Of a stretch of DNA of 64,000 nucleotides, positions 31,762 to 41,825 are shown in pieces. A program made the translations under genes and the position numbers. This DNA is from CAJMGO01 sp900557305 (GTDB taxonomy: Bacteria; Bacillota_I; Bacilli_A; RF39; UBA660), in contig CAJMGO010000006.1 of the NCBI GenBank assembly GCA_905212975.1, positions 9,767 through 73,766 of the forward strand, read 5' to 3'. Every line of letters begins with the position of its first letter. Within the stretch, counting starts at the first letter, position 1. Below the pieces are notes generated by a model. The model was not told where the DNA came from. It searched no databases and was given only the letters and a program-made list of their open reading frames with translations.

Positions 31762-33018
31762 TTATATTTCTTCTATTTTTATTTTAGCACCTACATTGCT
31801 TAATTTTTCTACAATATTTTCGTATCCTCTTAATAAATGTTCTACATCATAAATATTACTTACACCTTTTGATGATAAAGCGGCAAGTAAAACTGATGCT
31901 CCACCTCGTAAATCTGTTGCATATACATTTGAACATGTTAAATTTGTTGGACCTTGTATTTTTATTTTATGATCTGTAATTATTTCTATGTTTGCTCCCA
32001 TTTTATTTAAATATTCTACATTTTTAAATCTATTTTCATAGATTGTTTCTTCTATATAAGAAATTCCTTTACATTTTGTAAGTAGTGTTGTGAAAGGTTG
32101 TTGCAAATCTGTTGGAAATCCTGGATATCCTAATGTTTTTATTGATACTGGTTTTAGATTATCTTTTGTTGATATTGTTATATAATCAAATCCTATTTTT
32201 AAATCAAATCCTATTTCTTTTAATTTATCTGTAAGTGCTTCTATGTGTTTAGGTATAATATTGTTTATTTTCAAATCTTTACCTATTAGTGCCCCTAGAA
32301 TAAGGTAGGTTCCTGCTTCTATTCTATCTGGTATAACTTCTGTAAATCCTTTCGCTAAATAATCAACTCCTGATATTTTTATTTCACTTGTACCAGCTCC
32401 TGTTATACGTGCTCCCATATTATTTAAAAATGTAGCAACACTTACTATTTCTGGTTCCTTAGCGGCATTTTCTATTATTGTTTCTCCTCTTGCTTTAACA
32501 GAAGCTAAAATTGTATTAATTGTGGCTCCTACACTTGGCATATCTAAATATATATGAGCACCTTTTAAATACTCAGCGGTTATTGTATATTTATTTTCAT
32601 TCTTTATTACTTTTGCCCCTAATTTTTCAAATGCTTTTAAAGTTTGGTCTATTGGACGAGCACCTATCGAACATCCACCAGGAAAATACATTTCTACTTT
32701 TTTATATTTACCTAAAAGTGCAGCCATAAAATAATATGATGCTCTTAGTTTTTTTGATATATTTTCTGGAATTTCCTTATTAACTATAGATTTTGGATTA
32801 ATTATGATACAATCTTTATTTCTTTCTACTTTAGCACCTAAATATTCTAATATTTCATTCAATGCATCTATATCAGAAATATTTGGAATATTCTCTATTT
32901 TTACTTCTTCATCTGATAAAAGTGAAGCTGGAACTAATGCTACAGCGCTATTTTTTGCTCCACTTATATTTATAGTACCACTTAATAGATGGTTTCCTTC
33001 TACTTGTATTCTTTTCAT
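31762..33018 (-). CDS. murA: UDP-N-acetylglucosamine 1-carboxyvinyltransferase
   Basis: A 418-residue EPSP-synthase-fold enzyme catalysing the first committed step of peptidoglycan synthesis: enolpyruvyl transfer from PEP to UDP-GlcNAc. 'GAKNSAVALVPASLL' at the N-terminus, 'FPGGCSIGARPIDQ' with the fosfomycin-sensitive catalytic Cys, 'SVGATINTI' and 'DLRGGASVLLAAL' are all present. The protein has full length. It starts 16 bp after fba on the same strand. Confidence 0.97.
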   Translation of the reverse strand: MKRIQVEGNHLLSGTINISGAKNSAVALVPASLLSDEEVKIENIPNISDIDALNEILEYLGAKVERNKDCIIINPKSIVNKEIPENISKKLRASYYFMAALLGKYKKVEMYFPGGCSIGARPIDQTLKAFEKLGAKVIKNENKYTITAEYLKGAHIYLDMPSVGATINTILASVKARGETIIENAAKEPEIVSVATFLNNMGARITGAGTSEIKISGVDYLAKGFTEVIPDRIEAGTYLILGALIGKDLKINNIIPKHIEALTDKLKEIGFDLKIGFDYITISTKDNLKPVSIKTLGYPGFPTDLQQPFTTLLTKCKGISYIEETIYENRFKNVEYLNKMGANIEIITDHKIKIQGPTNLTCSNVYATDLRGGASVLLAALSSKGVSNIYDVEHLLRGYENIVEKLSNVGAKIKIEEI

Positions 33019-33034
33019 GTTGAACCTCCATATT

Positions 33035-33874
33035 CTATGCTTTATTAATACTTTTAAATAAAATTAATTTTTCTCTTATTTTATTTTTAATGTTTTTTTC
33101 TCCTGAAGATATAATTTTTTTAGGATCTATTTCATTTTTATTTATATTTAAAAAGTTTCTTACTTCTTTTGCCCATTCATCTTGTAATTCAGTATTTATA
33201 TTAATTTTTGAAACACCTATATTTATTAATTTTTCTATTGTTTCATCTGGTATAAATGAAGCTCCATGTAAAACTAAAGGTATATTAGTTTTATTTGATA
33301 TTTCTTCTACTAACTTTAAATTTATTTTAGGAATTCCTTTGTAAATACCATGAACATTACCTATTGAAGGCGCTAAAGAATCTATAGATGTATTTTTACA
33401 TATACTAATACAATCACCTATACTAGTATATGCAACATCTACATTATTGTTATTAATTACACCTACTTCGCCTTCTACTGATACATCATATTTTTTTGCA
33501 TATTCGCAAACTTGTTTTAAATTTTCTATATTTAAATTAATTCCTAGTACTGAGCCATCATACATTATTGATGTAAATCCTGCATTTATGGCATTTATAC
33601 AAGATTCTATGCTTTTTGCATGATCCAAATGTATAACTACTGGAATATTAATTTTATAATATTCATGCATATCCTTTATGATATCAACAACTGTTTTATA
33701 ACCTCCCATATAATCAGCTGTTTTTTCGCTTACTGATATTATAACAGGACTTTTATTATCATTACATTCTTCTAAAATATATTTACACCATTCTAAATTA
33801 TTAATATTAAAATGTGGGACTGCATATTTTTCTTTCTGTGCTTTTTTTAATAATTGTTTTGAATTTACTATCAT
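33035..33874 (-). CDS. fba: Class II fructose-bisphosphate aldolase
   Basis: A 279-residue zinc-dependent aldolase. The zinc ligands appear in 'VIHLDHAKS' and 'GNVHGIYKG' and 'LVLHGAS'; 'TELQDEWAKEVR' is near the C-terminus. It cleaves fructose-1,6-bisphosphate in glycolysis. The start at 33874 ('MIVNSKQLLKKAQKEKYAVPHFN') matches the family N-terminus better than the ATG seven codons earlier, though both have weak ribosome binding sites. Confidence 0.92.
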   Translation of the reverse strand: MIVNSKQLLKKAQKEKYAVPHFNINNLEWCKYILEECNDNKSPVIISVSEKTADYMGGYKTVVDIIKDMHEYYKINIPVVIHLDHAKSIESCINAINAGFTSIMYDGSVLGINLNIENLKQVCEYAKKYDVSVEGEVGVINNNNVDVAYTSIGDCISICKNTSIDSLAPSIGNVHGIYKGIPKINLKLVEEISNKTNIPLVLHGASFIPDETIEKLINIGVSKININTELQDEWAKEVRNFLNINKNEIDPKKIISSGEKNIKNKIREKLILFKSINKA

Positions 33875-33923
33875 ATATACGCCTACTTTACTCATATAAT
33901 TATATCATAAGATTAAAAATATT

Positions 33924-33953
33924 AAAAAAAAATCATATAAATTATACGATTTT
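33924..33953 (-). terminator. Terminator overlapping the end of spoIIR
   Basis: AAAATC/GATTTT with an inner TATAA/TTATA helix and a long U run on the minus strand. It reaches the spoIIR stop codon. Confidence 0.55.
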
Positions 33954-34470
33954 ATAAATATTTATCTATCATTTCTTTAATAAAAAATTTATATTCAACT
34001 TCTGTTGATTCTTCTGCTTCTAAAATACAAAGTGGAGGAAATAAAACACACCACCAATTTTTACCTTTTCCTTCTCCTAAGGTAACTACTAATGATTCAT
34101 ATTCACCTGCTTTATACGTTACACCTTTGTATTTTTTTTCTGGAAAATAATTTAATCCATAATTTATTTTATATCCTAAAGTATAACCTTCATTATTTAA
34201 CAAATTTTTTATATCACTTTCTATGTTATTCATATTCTTATTGATTATTGATTCGGCTTCTTGTAATCCTTTTGTATTTTTTAATAGATTATACAATCTA
34301 CTTTGTAATTTTTCACTAACTTTCATTTTTATTTCTTGATCATATTCTGAATCACTATTTGCGATAACTCTAAGTCTTATTGCTTCATCTGGTATTTCCG
34401 TTGCTTCACCTGTTTGCATTAAATAATATCCTAGTACTATTACTAATATAATTATTACTAATTTTTTCAT
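33952..34470 (-). CDS. spoIIR: Stage II sporulation protein R
   Basis: A 172-residue secreted signalling protein. It has an N-terminal hydrophobic export segment, then 'IRLRVIANSDSEYDQEIKMKV' and 'WWCVLFPPLCIL', both diagnostic of SpoIIR. SpoIIR is made in the forespore and triggers SpoIIGA processing of pro-sigma-E in the mother cell. The protein is somewhat shorter than in B. subtilis but complete over the family domain. AGGTGA precedes the ATG. Confidence 0.95.
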   Translation of the reverse strand: MKKLVIIILVIVLGYYLMQTGEATEIPDEAIRLRVIANSDSEYDQEIKMKVSEKLQSRLYNLLKNTKGLQEAESIINKNMNNIESDIKNLLNNEGYTLGYKINYGLNYFPEKKYKGVTYKAGEYESLVVTLGEGKGKNWWCVLFPPLCILEAEESTEVEYKFFIKEMIDKYL

Positions 34471-34513
34471 TTTATCACCTACTTATTTATGTAACAAATA
34501 CTTTCAGTTATAC

Positions 34514-34541
34514 AAAAAAACATATCATTTGTGATATGTTT
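34514..34541 (-). terminator. Terminator overlapping the end of rlmH
   Basis: AAACATATCA/TGATATGTTT, 10-bp stem, 4-nt loop, U7 on the minus strand. The rlmH stop codon at 34525 is inside. Confidence 0.8.
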
Positions 34542-34971
34542 CATTATTTATTATTTTAAATGATCTATAAACTTGTTCTAATAACATAACTCTAAATAAT
34601 TGATGTGGGAAAGTTTGTTTTGAAAAGGACAATTTATAATTACTCATTTGTTTTATTTCATTACTAAGTCCATAAGAACCACCTATTATAAAAGTAATAT
34701 TGGGATAATTTAAAAATGTTTTTTCTATTTTTTTGGATAATGTTACAGAATCTAGCATATTTCCATCTATTTCTAAAGTTATTATATAATCTTTAGAATC
34801 TATATATTTCTTTATACTATTTGCTTCTTTTTCAAGAATATTTCCTGTAGATTCATCTTTTAATTCTATTATTTCTAATTTAGTATATTTTGATATTCTT
34901 TTACTATATTCATCTATTGCATCTCTATAAAATTTTTCTTTTATAGATCCAACACATATTATTTTTATCAT
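34525..34971 (-). CDS. rlmH: 23S rRNA pseudouridine-1915 N3-methyltransferase RlmH
   Basis: A 148-residue SPOUT methyltransferase. 'YITLEIDGNMLDS', 'FIIGGSYGLSNEIK' (SAM-binding knot) and 'SKQTFPHQLFRVMLLEQVYRSFKIINNETYHK' (C-terminal signature) are clear. Its start overlaps the walJ stop by 4 bp. The rplI-dnaB-walJ-rlmH order resembles the core arrangement in other Bacilli. Confidence 0.97.
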   Translation of the reverse strand: MIKIICVGSIKEKFYRDAIDEYSKRISKYTKLEIIELKDESTGNILEKEANSIKKYIDSKDYIITLEIDGNMLDSVTLSKKIEKTFLNYPNITFIIGGSYGLSNEIKQMSNYKLSFSKQTFPHQLFRVMLLEQVYRSFKIINNETYHK

Positions 34972-35732
34972 ATTTCTATTAAGTTTGTTCTTTCTTTTTG
35001 GTGCGCTATATGAATATTATTAAAATGAATATCATATTCTTCTAGAATACCTCTTACAGTATTTAATGCTTTATCAGGATCATTATTCTCATCACTTAAA
35101 TGGGCTAAATAAATTTCTTTTGTTTTTTCTCCAATATATTTTACTAAGTATCTAGCGCATTCTTCATTAGATAAATGTCCACTATCACTTAATATTCTTT
35201 GTTGTAAGTAAAATGGATAATTTCCATTTTTTAACATTTCTACATCATGATTACTTTCCATTATATAAAAAGTTCTATTTTTTAATTTTTCTTCATTTCT
35301 ATAATTTATATAACCTGTATCTGTTATATATACAACTGATTTATCATTAGATTCTACTATATAGCCATTAGAATCAGATACATCATGAGAAGTTTTTATA
35401 AAATCTATATGAGCATCTTTATAATAAAATGGTTTATCTATAAATGAACAATTATCTATATTTATATCATTCTTTATATCTTCATACATTTTTTGTGTTA
35501 AAAATAATTTTGGAGAATACTTCTTTATAAATACTTTTAATCCTGCCGTATGATCTGTATGTGTATGTGTTAATAAAATTAAATCAATATCTTTTGGATT
35601 TACTCCTATTTCTTTTAATGCATTTTCTACATATAAAGATGTTGTTCCTAAATCTATTAATATTTTTGATTCATTTGTTTCTACATAAGTACTATTTCCT
35701 TTTGAACCACTTGATAATATACAAACTTTCAT
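34968..35732 (-). CDS. walJ: Metallo-beta-lactamase-fold exonuclease-like protein WalJ/YycJ
   Basis: A 254-residue MBL-fold hydrolase: 'ILSSGSKGNSTYVE' at the start, the metal motif 'LTHTHTDHTAGL' (HxHxDH), and 'VYITDTGYI', 'ESNHDVEML'. WalJ/YycJ homologues act as DNA exonucleases. No WalRK genes are adjacent here, unlike in B. subtilis. The start codon is next to the dnaB stop, with GGAAG inside the dnaB end. Confidence 0.93.
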   Translation of the reverse strand: MKVCILSSGSKGNSTYVETNESKILIDLGTTSLYVENALKEIGVNPKDIDLILLTHTHTDHTAGLKVFIKKYSPKLFLTQKMYEDIKNDINIDNCSFIDKPFYYKDAHIDFIKTSHDVSDSNGYIVESNDKSVVYITDTGYINYRNEEKLKNRTFYIMESNHDVEMLKNGNYPFYLQQRILSDSGHLSNEECARYLVKYIGEKTKEIYLAHLSDENNDPDKALNTVRGILEEYDIHFNNIHIAHQKERTNLIEI

Positions 35733-37076
35733 CTATGATTCTTCCTTATCTATAAAATTTACAAATGTACTTGTATCACGTTTAAATATTAAGTATATTG
35801 TTGATGTAGGACCGTTACGATGTTTTCTTATTATAAATTCACTTTTTGATGTATTTTCATCAATTGCAGCTTCTTTATTATAATAATCATCTCTATATAA
35901 GAAGGCAACAATATCTGCATCTTGTTCTATTGATCCAGATTCCCTTAAATCACTTAGTATTGGTCTTTTATCATCTCTTGCTTCTACACTACGTGATAAT
36001 TGCGCTAAAGCAATAACAGGTATTTGTAATTCCATTGCTAAAGTTTTAAGTGAACGAGATATTTCAGATATCTCTTGTTGTCTATTTCCAGCATATTTTG
36101 AATTAATACTTATTAATTGTAAGTAGTCAATTACGATTGCTCCAAGATTACCTTCAGATGCTAATCTTCTTGCCTTGGATCTTATTTCACCAATTGTTAT
36201 ACCAGGCGTATCATCTATAAATATATTTGTTTCTGATAATTTGCTTATTGCTTCATTTATTCTTTTCCAATCTTGATTATCTATTCTTCCACTTGCTAAT
36301 TTTCTACCATCTAATTGACCTGCTGATGATAACATACGCATAGCTAATTGTTCAGCACCCATTTCAAGGTTAAATATTGCAACTGATTTACCTGATGAAG
36401 ATGCCATATTTGTTGCTAAATTAAGTGCAAAAGCTGTCTTTCCCATAGCAGGACGTGCTGCTATTATTATAAGTTCATTTTCATGAAAACCAGAAGTTAT
36501 TTTATCTATATCATAAAATCCTGTAGAAATTCCCGTAATATCTCCTTTAGTTTGAGCTAATTTTTCAAGATTTAATTGAGTTTTAAATAATACCTCTTGT
36601 ATTGGTCTAAACTCACTATCACTTCTTACTTTGCTAACACTCATCATATCTTTTTCGGCTTTATCTAGTAATTCATTTAGTGAATCAGTCCAATTATAAC
36701 TATCTGTTTCTATTGCTATTGCTGTTTCTATTAATCTTCTTCTTACAGCATTTTCTTTAACTATTTTTATATATTCTTCAACATTAGCTGCTGATGGAAC
36801 TATTTGTGTAAGTTCACTTATGTATTCTACTCCACCTACTTGCGATAATTGTTTTCTTTTTTCTAATTCTGAGACAACAATTGTCATATCAATTGGTTTT
36901 CCAGCATCTGTTAAATCTTTCATACAATCAAATAATTTTGCATGACTATCAAGATAAAAACTTTCTTTTTCTAGATTTTCAGTACATTTTTCAATTGCAT
37001 TTTTAGACATGAACATTGCACCTAACACTGATTGTTCTGCTTGTATATCGTGTGGCATTTCTTTCAAATAAATCAC
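35733..37076 (-). CDS. dnaB: Replicative DNA helicase
   Basis: A 447-residue hexameric helicase (named dnaC in B. subtilis). The N-terminal domain contains 'MPHDIQAEQSVLGAMF'. The RecA-like domain has Walker A 'AARPAMGKTAFAL', 'GAIVIDYLQL' (Walker B), 'LAQLSRSVEARDDKRPILSDLRESGSIEQDAD' and 'RKHRNGPT'. It overlaps rplI by 4 bp (ATGA). An alternative start at 37058 gives the usual 'MPHDIQAEQ' N-terminus. Confidence 0.97.
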   Translation of the reverse strand: MIYLKEMPHDIQAEQSVLGAMFMSKNAIEKCTENLEKESFYLDSHAKLFDCMKDLTDAGKPIDMTIVVSELEKRKQLSQVGGVEYISELTQIVPSAANVEEYIKIVKENAVRRRLIETAIAIETDSYNWTDSLNELLDKAEKDMMSVSKVRSDSEFRPIQEVLFKTQLNLEKLAQTKGDITGISTGFYDIDKITSGFHENELIIIAARPAMGKTAFALNLATNMASSSGKSVAIFNLEMGAEQLAMRMLSSAGQLDGRKLASGRIDNQDWKRINEAISKLSETNIFIDDTPGITIGEIRSKARRLASEGNLGAIVIDYLQLISINSKYAGNRQQEISEISRSLKTLAMELQIPVIALAQLSRSVEARDDKRPILSDLRESGSIEQDADIVAFLYRDDYYNKEAAIDENTSKSEFIIRKHRNGPTSTIYLIFKRDTSTFVNFIDKEES

Positions 37077-37516
37077 TTCCCTACTACTGATATTTTTATT
37101 TCTGCTATAACTTTTTTATGTAATTCCAATTTTACTATATGAGTTCCTAATGACATTATAGGATGATCTAATAAAATTTTTGTTTTATCTACTTTATATC
37201 CTTTTTCATCTAAAGATGATTTTATTTGTTTCGTAGATATTTGACCAAACATCTTACCATTTTCTCCACTTTTTACTTTAAATTCAAATTTTTCTTTTTC
37301 TAATCTTTTCTTTATCTCTTCACATTCTTTTATTAATTTTTCTTCTTCTTCATTTCTTTTATTTTGTGTTTTATGTAAATTATTAAGATTAGATTCACTT
37401 GCTGGAATAGCATATTTGTTTTTTATTAAAAAATTCATTGCATATCCATCTTTTACTTCTTTTATTTCTTCTTTTTTTCCTTGTCCTTTAACATCTTTTA
37501 AAAATATTACTTTCAT
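37073..37516 (-). CDS. rplI: Ribosomal protein bL9
   Basis: A 147-residue bL9: 'MKVIFLKDVKGQGKKEEIKEVKDGYAMNFLIK' is the conserved N-terminal domain, followed by a charged connecting helix and the C-terminal RNA-binding domain. It is co-transcribed with dnaB, as in many Bacillota. GAGGGTG precedes the ATG. Confidence 0.97.
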   Translation of the reverse strand: MKVIFLKDVKGQGKKEEIKEVKDGYAMNFLIKNKYAIPASESNLNNLHKTQNKRNEEEEKLIKECEEIKKRLEKEKFEFKVKSGENGKMFGQISTKQIKSSLDEKGYKVDKTKILLDHPIMSLGTHIVKLELHKKVIAEIKISVVGK

Positions 37517-37571
37517 ATTTTCACCCTCTTATAATTATTTATTATACTATATTTATAAGTAAATATAAATA

Positions 37572-38474
37572 TTATTTTTGTTTAGAAGCTAATTGTTCTA
37601 TTTTTTTTAGTCTATGATAAACTCCTGATTTAGTTATTGATTTACCTGTTTCATATGTTATAATTTCACTTAATTCTTGAAGTGAAACTTCAGGATACAT
37701 TTTTCTATAATTAGCAACTTGTATTATTTTTTCATCCATTAATTCTAAAATACCGTTTTTTATTAATAATTCTATATCTTTAACTTGTTTATTTGCTGTT
37801 TCTATCATTTTATCAACATTTGCTTGTTCACAATTATTTAATCTATTTGTCATATTTTTATGATCTCTATATATTCTTATATCTTCATAATAAAATACTG
37901 CAGTTGTTGCATTTATTATTCTTAAAAAATCACTTATTTTTTCTGCTTCCTTCATATAAACCATATACTTACTATCTCTTTTTATATATTTACTATTTAG
38001 ATTAAATTTATTTAATATATGAACTAAAAATTCAGCATATTTTTTTGATTGCACTAAAAACTCTAAATGATATCTAGATTTTTTAGGATCATTTATACTA
38101 CCAATAGCTAAAAAAACGCCTCTTAAATATGCTCGTGTTAATTCAGAATCTCCAACTATATATAAATCAGGAACCTGTTTATTTAAACATAAACTCTTAT
38201 TTATCTGTTCAATATTATTTCTAATTTCAAGTAGATATATATAATTTTTACTAAAATTATAACCTCGTCTTACAACTACTTTTGGAGTACTATTAAATTC
38301 ATGTTTTATTAAATTAAATATACGTCTTGCTACGCTAGCATTTTCTGTTGTTATTTTTAAAGTTTCATTTAAGGAAGAAATATTATATAAAATACCAGAT
38401 AATTCAGAAATATTTTCTTCTATATTTGTATCTAATTTACTTACTTCATTTTTTACTGTTGATGTAAATGACAT
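37572..38474 (-). CDS. whiA: WhiA-family DNA-binding protein
   Basis: A 300-residue protein with the N-terminal homing-endonuclease-like WhiA domain ('SFTSTVKNEVSKL') and the C-terminal HTH ('EVSLQELSEIITYETGKSITKSGVYHRLKKIEQLA'). In Bacillota it influences cell division and chromosome segregation. In B. subtilis it follows yvcJ-yvcK, which are not adjacent here. Confidence 0.93.
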   Translation of the reverse strand: MSFTSTVKNEVSKLDTNIEENISELSGILYNISSLNETLKITTENASVARRIFNLIKHEFNSTPKVVVRRGYNFSKNYIYLLEIRNNIEQINKSLCLNKQVPDLYIVGDSELTRAYLRGVFLAIGSINDPKKSRYHLEFLVQSKKYAEFLVHILNKFNLNSKYIKRDSKYMVYMKEAEKISDFLRIINATTAVFYYEDIRIYRDHKNMTNRLNNCEQANVDKMIETANKQVKDIELLIKNGILELMDEKIIQVANYRKMYPEVSLQELSEIITYETGKSITKSGVYHRLKKIEQLASKQK

Positions 38475-38529
38475 TAATATTCCTCCTTTTTCTTTATTAT
38501 TATACTATAAATTATTTTTTTTTAAAATT

Positions 38530-38554
38530 AAAAGAGTTACTTTTTAACTCTTTT
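38530..38554 (-). terminator. Hairpin overlapping the end of lgt
   Basis: AAAAGAGTTA/TAACTCTTTT (10-bp stem, 5-nt loop) spanning the lgt stop codon at 38537. The downstream run is T-rich but interrupted. Confidence 0.6.
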
Positions 38555-39325
38555 ATTTAAATTAACATATAAAATTATGATCATTCCTGATACAATTGAT
38601 ATAATTGACACAAGTTGAGCAATACGAATACTTCCAAACATTAAGCTGTCCTGTCTCATTCCTTCTATAAAGAATCTTCCTATTCCATACCAAATTAAAT
38701 ATATTGAACAAAGTGTTCCATAATTATATTTATTTAATTTTAATAAAACTTTTTTTGTAATTAAAATTATTATTAATCCAATAAGGTTCCACAATGATTC
38801 GTATAAAAATGTAGGATGATGATATACTCCATTTATTTTCATTCCTTTAATTATAAACTCTGGTATATGCATATTATGAAGAGTACTATAAGTAGTTACA
38901 GGTCCATATGCTTCACTATTCATAAAATTTCCCCATCTACCTATTATTTGACCTAATATTAAACTAATACATAATATATCAACTAATTGCCAAAAATTAA
39001 TTTTTTTACGTTTTGTATAATATATTGTAAAAATCACACCAACAATTATTCCACCGTGTATAGCAAGTCCACCTTCCCATACTTTAAATATATCTATTAT
39101 ATTTTTTGAATAGTATTCTAAATTAAATAATACATAATATATTCTTGCTCCAATTAAACAAAGAGGTACCATATAGAAAAAATAATCAACTATTTTTGAT
39201 ATTTCTATTTTCTCTTTTTTACATGTTTTTATTGCTAATGAAATACCTAATGAAAAAGCTATAAGAAGTATTATAGAATACCAATAAATTTTAAAATTAC
39301 CTATTTCTAGAAAGATTTGATTCAT
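38537..39325 (-). CDS. lgt: Prolipoprotein diacylglyceryl transferase
   Basis: A 262-residue polytopic membrane enzyme that transfers diacylglycerol to the lipobox Cys of prelipoproteins. The signature 'GRWGNFMNSEAYG' (family GRxGNFxNxExxG) and the C-terminal 'WYGIGRFFIEGMRQD' are present. 'WEGGLAIHGGIIVG' and 'HPTFLYES' add support. The start lies inside the end of the upstream holin-like gene. Confidence 0.96.
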   Translation of the reverse strand: MNQIFLEIGNFKIYWYSIILLIAFSLGISLAIKTCKKEKIEISKIVDYFFYMVPLCLIGARIYYVLFNLEYYSKNIIDIFKVWEGGLAIHGGIIVGVIFTIYYTKRKKINFWQLVDILCISLILGQIIGRWGNFMNSEAYGPVTTYSTLHNMHIPEFIIKGMKINGVYHHPTFLYESLWNLIGLIIILITKKVLLKLNKYNYGTLCSIYLIWYGIGRFFIEGMRQDSLMFGSIRIAQLVSIISIVSGMIIILYVNLNKRVKK

Positions 39326-39728
39326 GTTTTTTCTCCTTTTTTAATATTGGTTTAATTATAAATTCATCTAATATGACATTTAGTATTGAAATTATTATTG
39401 ACACAAGTAATCCTAACCATATATTATTTATATTAAATCTATTTAAGAATATCCAATCTGCTATTTTTAGGATAAAAAAGTTAAGTACAAGATAAAAAGT
39501 ACCTAGTGTTAATCCTGTTATTGGAAGAGTTAACTTAAATAATATAGGTTTTACTGTCTTATTTAATATATATATTACTAGTGATACTAATAATCCCCAT
39601 ATTCCAAAATAAGAATTATCTATAGAAATAGTCTTACTAAAAATCATGGACATTAATTGTAGTATGATTGCATATGAGAGAATGTGAATTAAAAACTCTA
39701 AAATTTTTATTATTCTTTTCTTATTCAT
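39297..39728 (-). CDS. Phage-holin-family-IV / YvlD-like membrane protein
   Basis: A 143-residue protein with four hydrophobic helices matching the 4-TM 'phage holin family' (YvlD in B. subtilis): 'LLVSLVIYILNKTVKPILFKLTLPITGLTLGTFYLVLNFFILKIADWIF'-type sequence in the middle. In B. subtilis yvlD also lies near uvrB and lgt, so this is inherited synteny rather than prophage. The function is unknown. Confidence 0.85.
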   Translation of the reverse strand: MNKKRIIKILEFLIHILSYAIILQLMSMIFSKTISIDNSYFGIWGLLVSLVIYILNKTVKPILFKLTLPITGLTLGTFYLVLNFFILKIADWIFLNRFNINNIWLGLLVSIIISILNVILDEFIIKPILKKEKKHESNLSRNR

Positions 39729-39772
39729 ACTTTTATCCTCCTATTCAATTATATCATATATTTAAAAATATA

Positions 39773-41743
39773 TTATTTTTTATTTTCTTTTAACTCAAAT
39801 AATATATCTCTAAGTTCCATAGCACGTTCAAAATCTAGTTCACTTGCTGCTTTTTTCATTTCTTCTTCTATATTTTTAATTAAATTTTTTGTTTCTGTTT
39901 TATTTAATTTTTGCGGTTCTTTATCTATTTCTTTATTATTTGTAATTATTTCTCTTATCTCTTTTATTACAGTTTTAGGAGTTATTCCATGCTCCTTATT
40001 ATACTTCATTTGAATACTTCTTCTTCTTGCTGTTTCATCTATTGCATATTTCATAGAATCAGTTATACTATCTGCATACAATATAACTCTACCATGTTCA
40101 TTACGTGCTGCACGACCTATTGTTTGAATTAAACTTCTATTACTTCTTAAAAATCCTTGTTTATCAGCATCCATTATAGCTACTAAACTTACCTCTGGTA
40201 TATCTAATCCTTCTCTAAGTAAATTTATACCAACTAATACATCATATTTTCCAAGACGTAAATCTCTTATAATTTTCATTCTTTCTAATGTTTTTACTTC
40301 ACTATGAAGATATGCAACCTTAATATCTAAACTTTTTAAGTAATTAGTTAATTCTTCTGCCATTCTTATTGTTAATGTAGTTATAAGAACTCTTTCATTA
40401 TTTTTATTTGTTTTTTCTATTTCTTCAAGTAAATTATCCATTTGATTTTTTGTCGGTCTTACTTCGATTATTGGGTCTAAAAGTCCTGTTGGTCTTATTA
40501 TTTGTTCTGCCACATTATTGCTTTTTTCTAACTCTAAATCTCCTGGAGTTGCTGATATACATATTATTTGATTAATTTTCTTTTCAAATTCATCGAATAC
40601 TAAAGGTCTATTATCCATCGCACTAGGTAATCTAAACCCATAATCTACTAATACTTGTTTTCTCGCTCTGTCACCATTAAACATTCCTCTTATTTGTGAT
40701 AAGGTTACATGTGATTCATCTACAATCATTAAATAATCTTTACCAAAAAAATCTATTAATGTTGTTGGTGTTGCTCCAGCGGGCTTAAGTGATAAATGTC
40801 TTGAATAATTTTCAACTCCATGACATGATCCTGTTTCTAGTAACATTTCCATATCATAATTTGTTCTTTCACTCAAACGTTGATATTCTATTAATTTATT
40901 ATTCTCTTTAAAATATTCAAGTCTATCCTCTAATTCATCTTTAATATTTTTTACAGCTTGTTGTAGCTTATCTTCATTAACTACAAAGTGACTTGCTGGA
41001 AATAAGCTTATAGTTTGTTTATTTGATAATATCTTACCTGTTATTGTATCATATTCACTTATTTTTTCGACTTCATCTCCAAAAAAAGAAATACGTATTG
41101 CTTTTCCGTGCGAATTTATTGGTGCTATTTCAAGAATATCACCATGTGCTCTAAAAGTACCACGAGCTAAATCTAAATCGTTTCTTTCATATAGCATATC
41201 TACCAATTTAACCATTAAGTCATCTCTATTAATTTCCTCTCCAACATTAACAGTTAACATTTTATCTTTATAATCTTCTATTTCTCCAATACCATAAATA
41301 CATGAAACCGAAGCTACAACTATTACATCTTTTCTTTCCAAAAGAGCTGATGTTGCACTATGTCTAAACTCATCTATTTCATCATTAATTGAAGCATCTT
41401 TTTCTATATATGTATCTGATGAAGCAACATATGCTTCTGGTTGATAATAATCATAATATGAAACAAAATATTCAACTCTATTTTCTGGAAATAATTCTTT
41501 TAACTCTCCATATAATTGACCAGCTAAGGTTTTATTTGGAGCAATAATTAATGTAGGTTTATTAACTTTTTCAATTACATTTGCTATTGTAAATGTTTTT
41601 CCTGTTCCTGTTGCACCAAGTAATACCTGCCATTTTTCATTTTTCTCTATACCATTTACTAAACTTTCTATTGCTTGTGGTTGATCTCCACTTGGTTTAT
41701 ATTTTGAATGAATTTTAAACATTGTTTTTTCTATTTGTTCCAT
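39773..41743 (-). CDS. uvrB: Excinuclease ABC subunit B
   Basis: A 656-residue UvrB: Walker A 'GATGTGKTFT' near residue 45, the beta-hairpin 'YYDYYQPEAYV', 'IVDESHVTL', helicase motifs 'HSEVKTLERM' and 'QTIGRAARNEHG', and a C-terminal UVR domain ('EEEMKKAASELDFERAMELRD') for UvrC binding. It loads onto damaged DNA in nucleotide excision repair. uvrA is not adjacent. AAAGGAGG precedes the ATG. Confidence 0.97.
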   Translation of the reverse strand: MEQIEKTMFKIHSKYKPSGDQPQAIESLVNGIEKNEKWQVLLGATGTGKTFTIANVIEKVNKPTLIIAPNKTLAGQLYGELKELFPENRVEYFVSYYDYYQPEAYVASSDTYIEKDASINDEIDEFRHSATSALLERKDVIVVASVSCIYGIGEIEDYKDKMLTVNVGEEINRDDLMVKLVDMLYERNDLDLARGTFRAHGDILEIAPINSHGKAIRISFFGDEVEKISEYDTITGKILSNKQTISLFPASHFVVNEDKLQQAVKNIKDELEDRLEYFKENNKLIEYQRLSERTNYDMEMLLETGSCHGVENYSRHLSLKPAGATPTTLIDFFGKDYLMIVDESHVTLSQIRGMFNGDRARKQVLVDYGFRLPSAMDNRPLVFDEFEKKINQIICISATPGDLELEKSNNVAEQIIRPTGLLDPIIEVRPTKNQMDNLLEEIEKTNKNNERVLITTLTIRMAEELTNYLKSLDIKVAYLHSEVKTLERMKIIRDLRLGKYDVLVGINLLREGLDIPEVSLVAIMDADKQGFLRSNRSLIQTIGRAARNEHGRVILYADSITDSMKYAIDETARRRSIQMKYNKEHGITPKTVIKEIREIITNNKEIDKEPQKLNKTETKNLIKNIEEEMKKAASELDFERAMELRDILFELKENKK

Positions 41744-41825
41744 ATTTCCTCCTTTATTATGACAAAGATAGCTGTACTTAAATTGAACGTTTTCTAACGA
41801 TATATTTTATCATTTTTTTAATATT

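Noticed and set aside
39297..39728. Prophage because of a holin-family protein
   Set aside because: The family is a chromosomal YvlD-like membrane protein with conserved position near uvrB and lgt; no phage genes are near.
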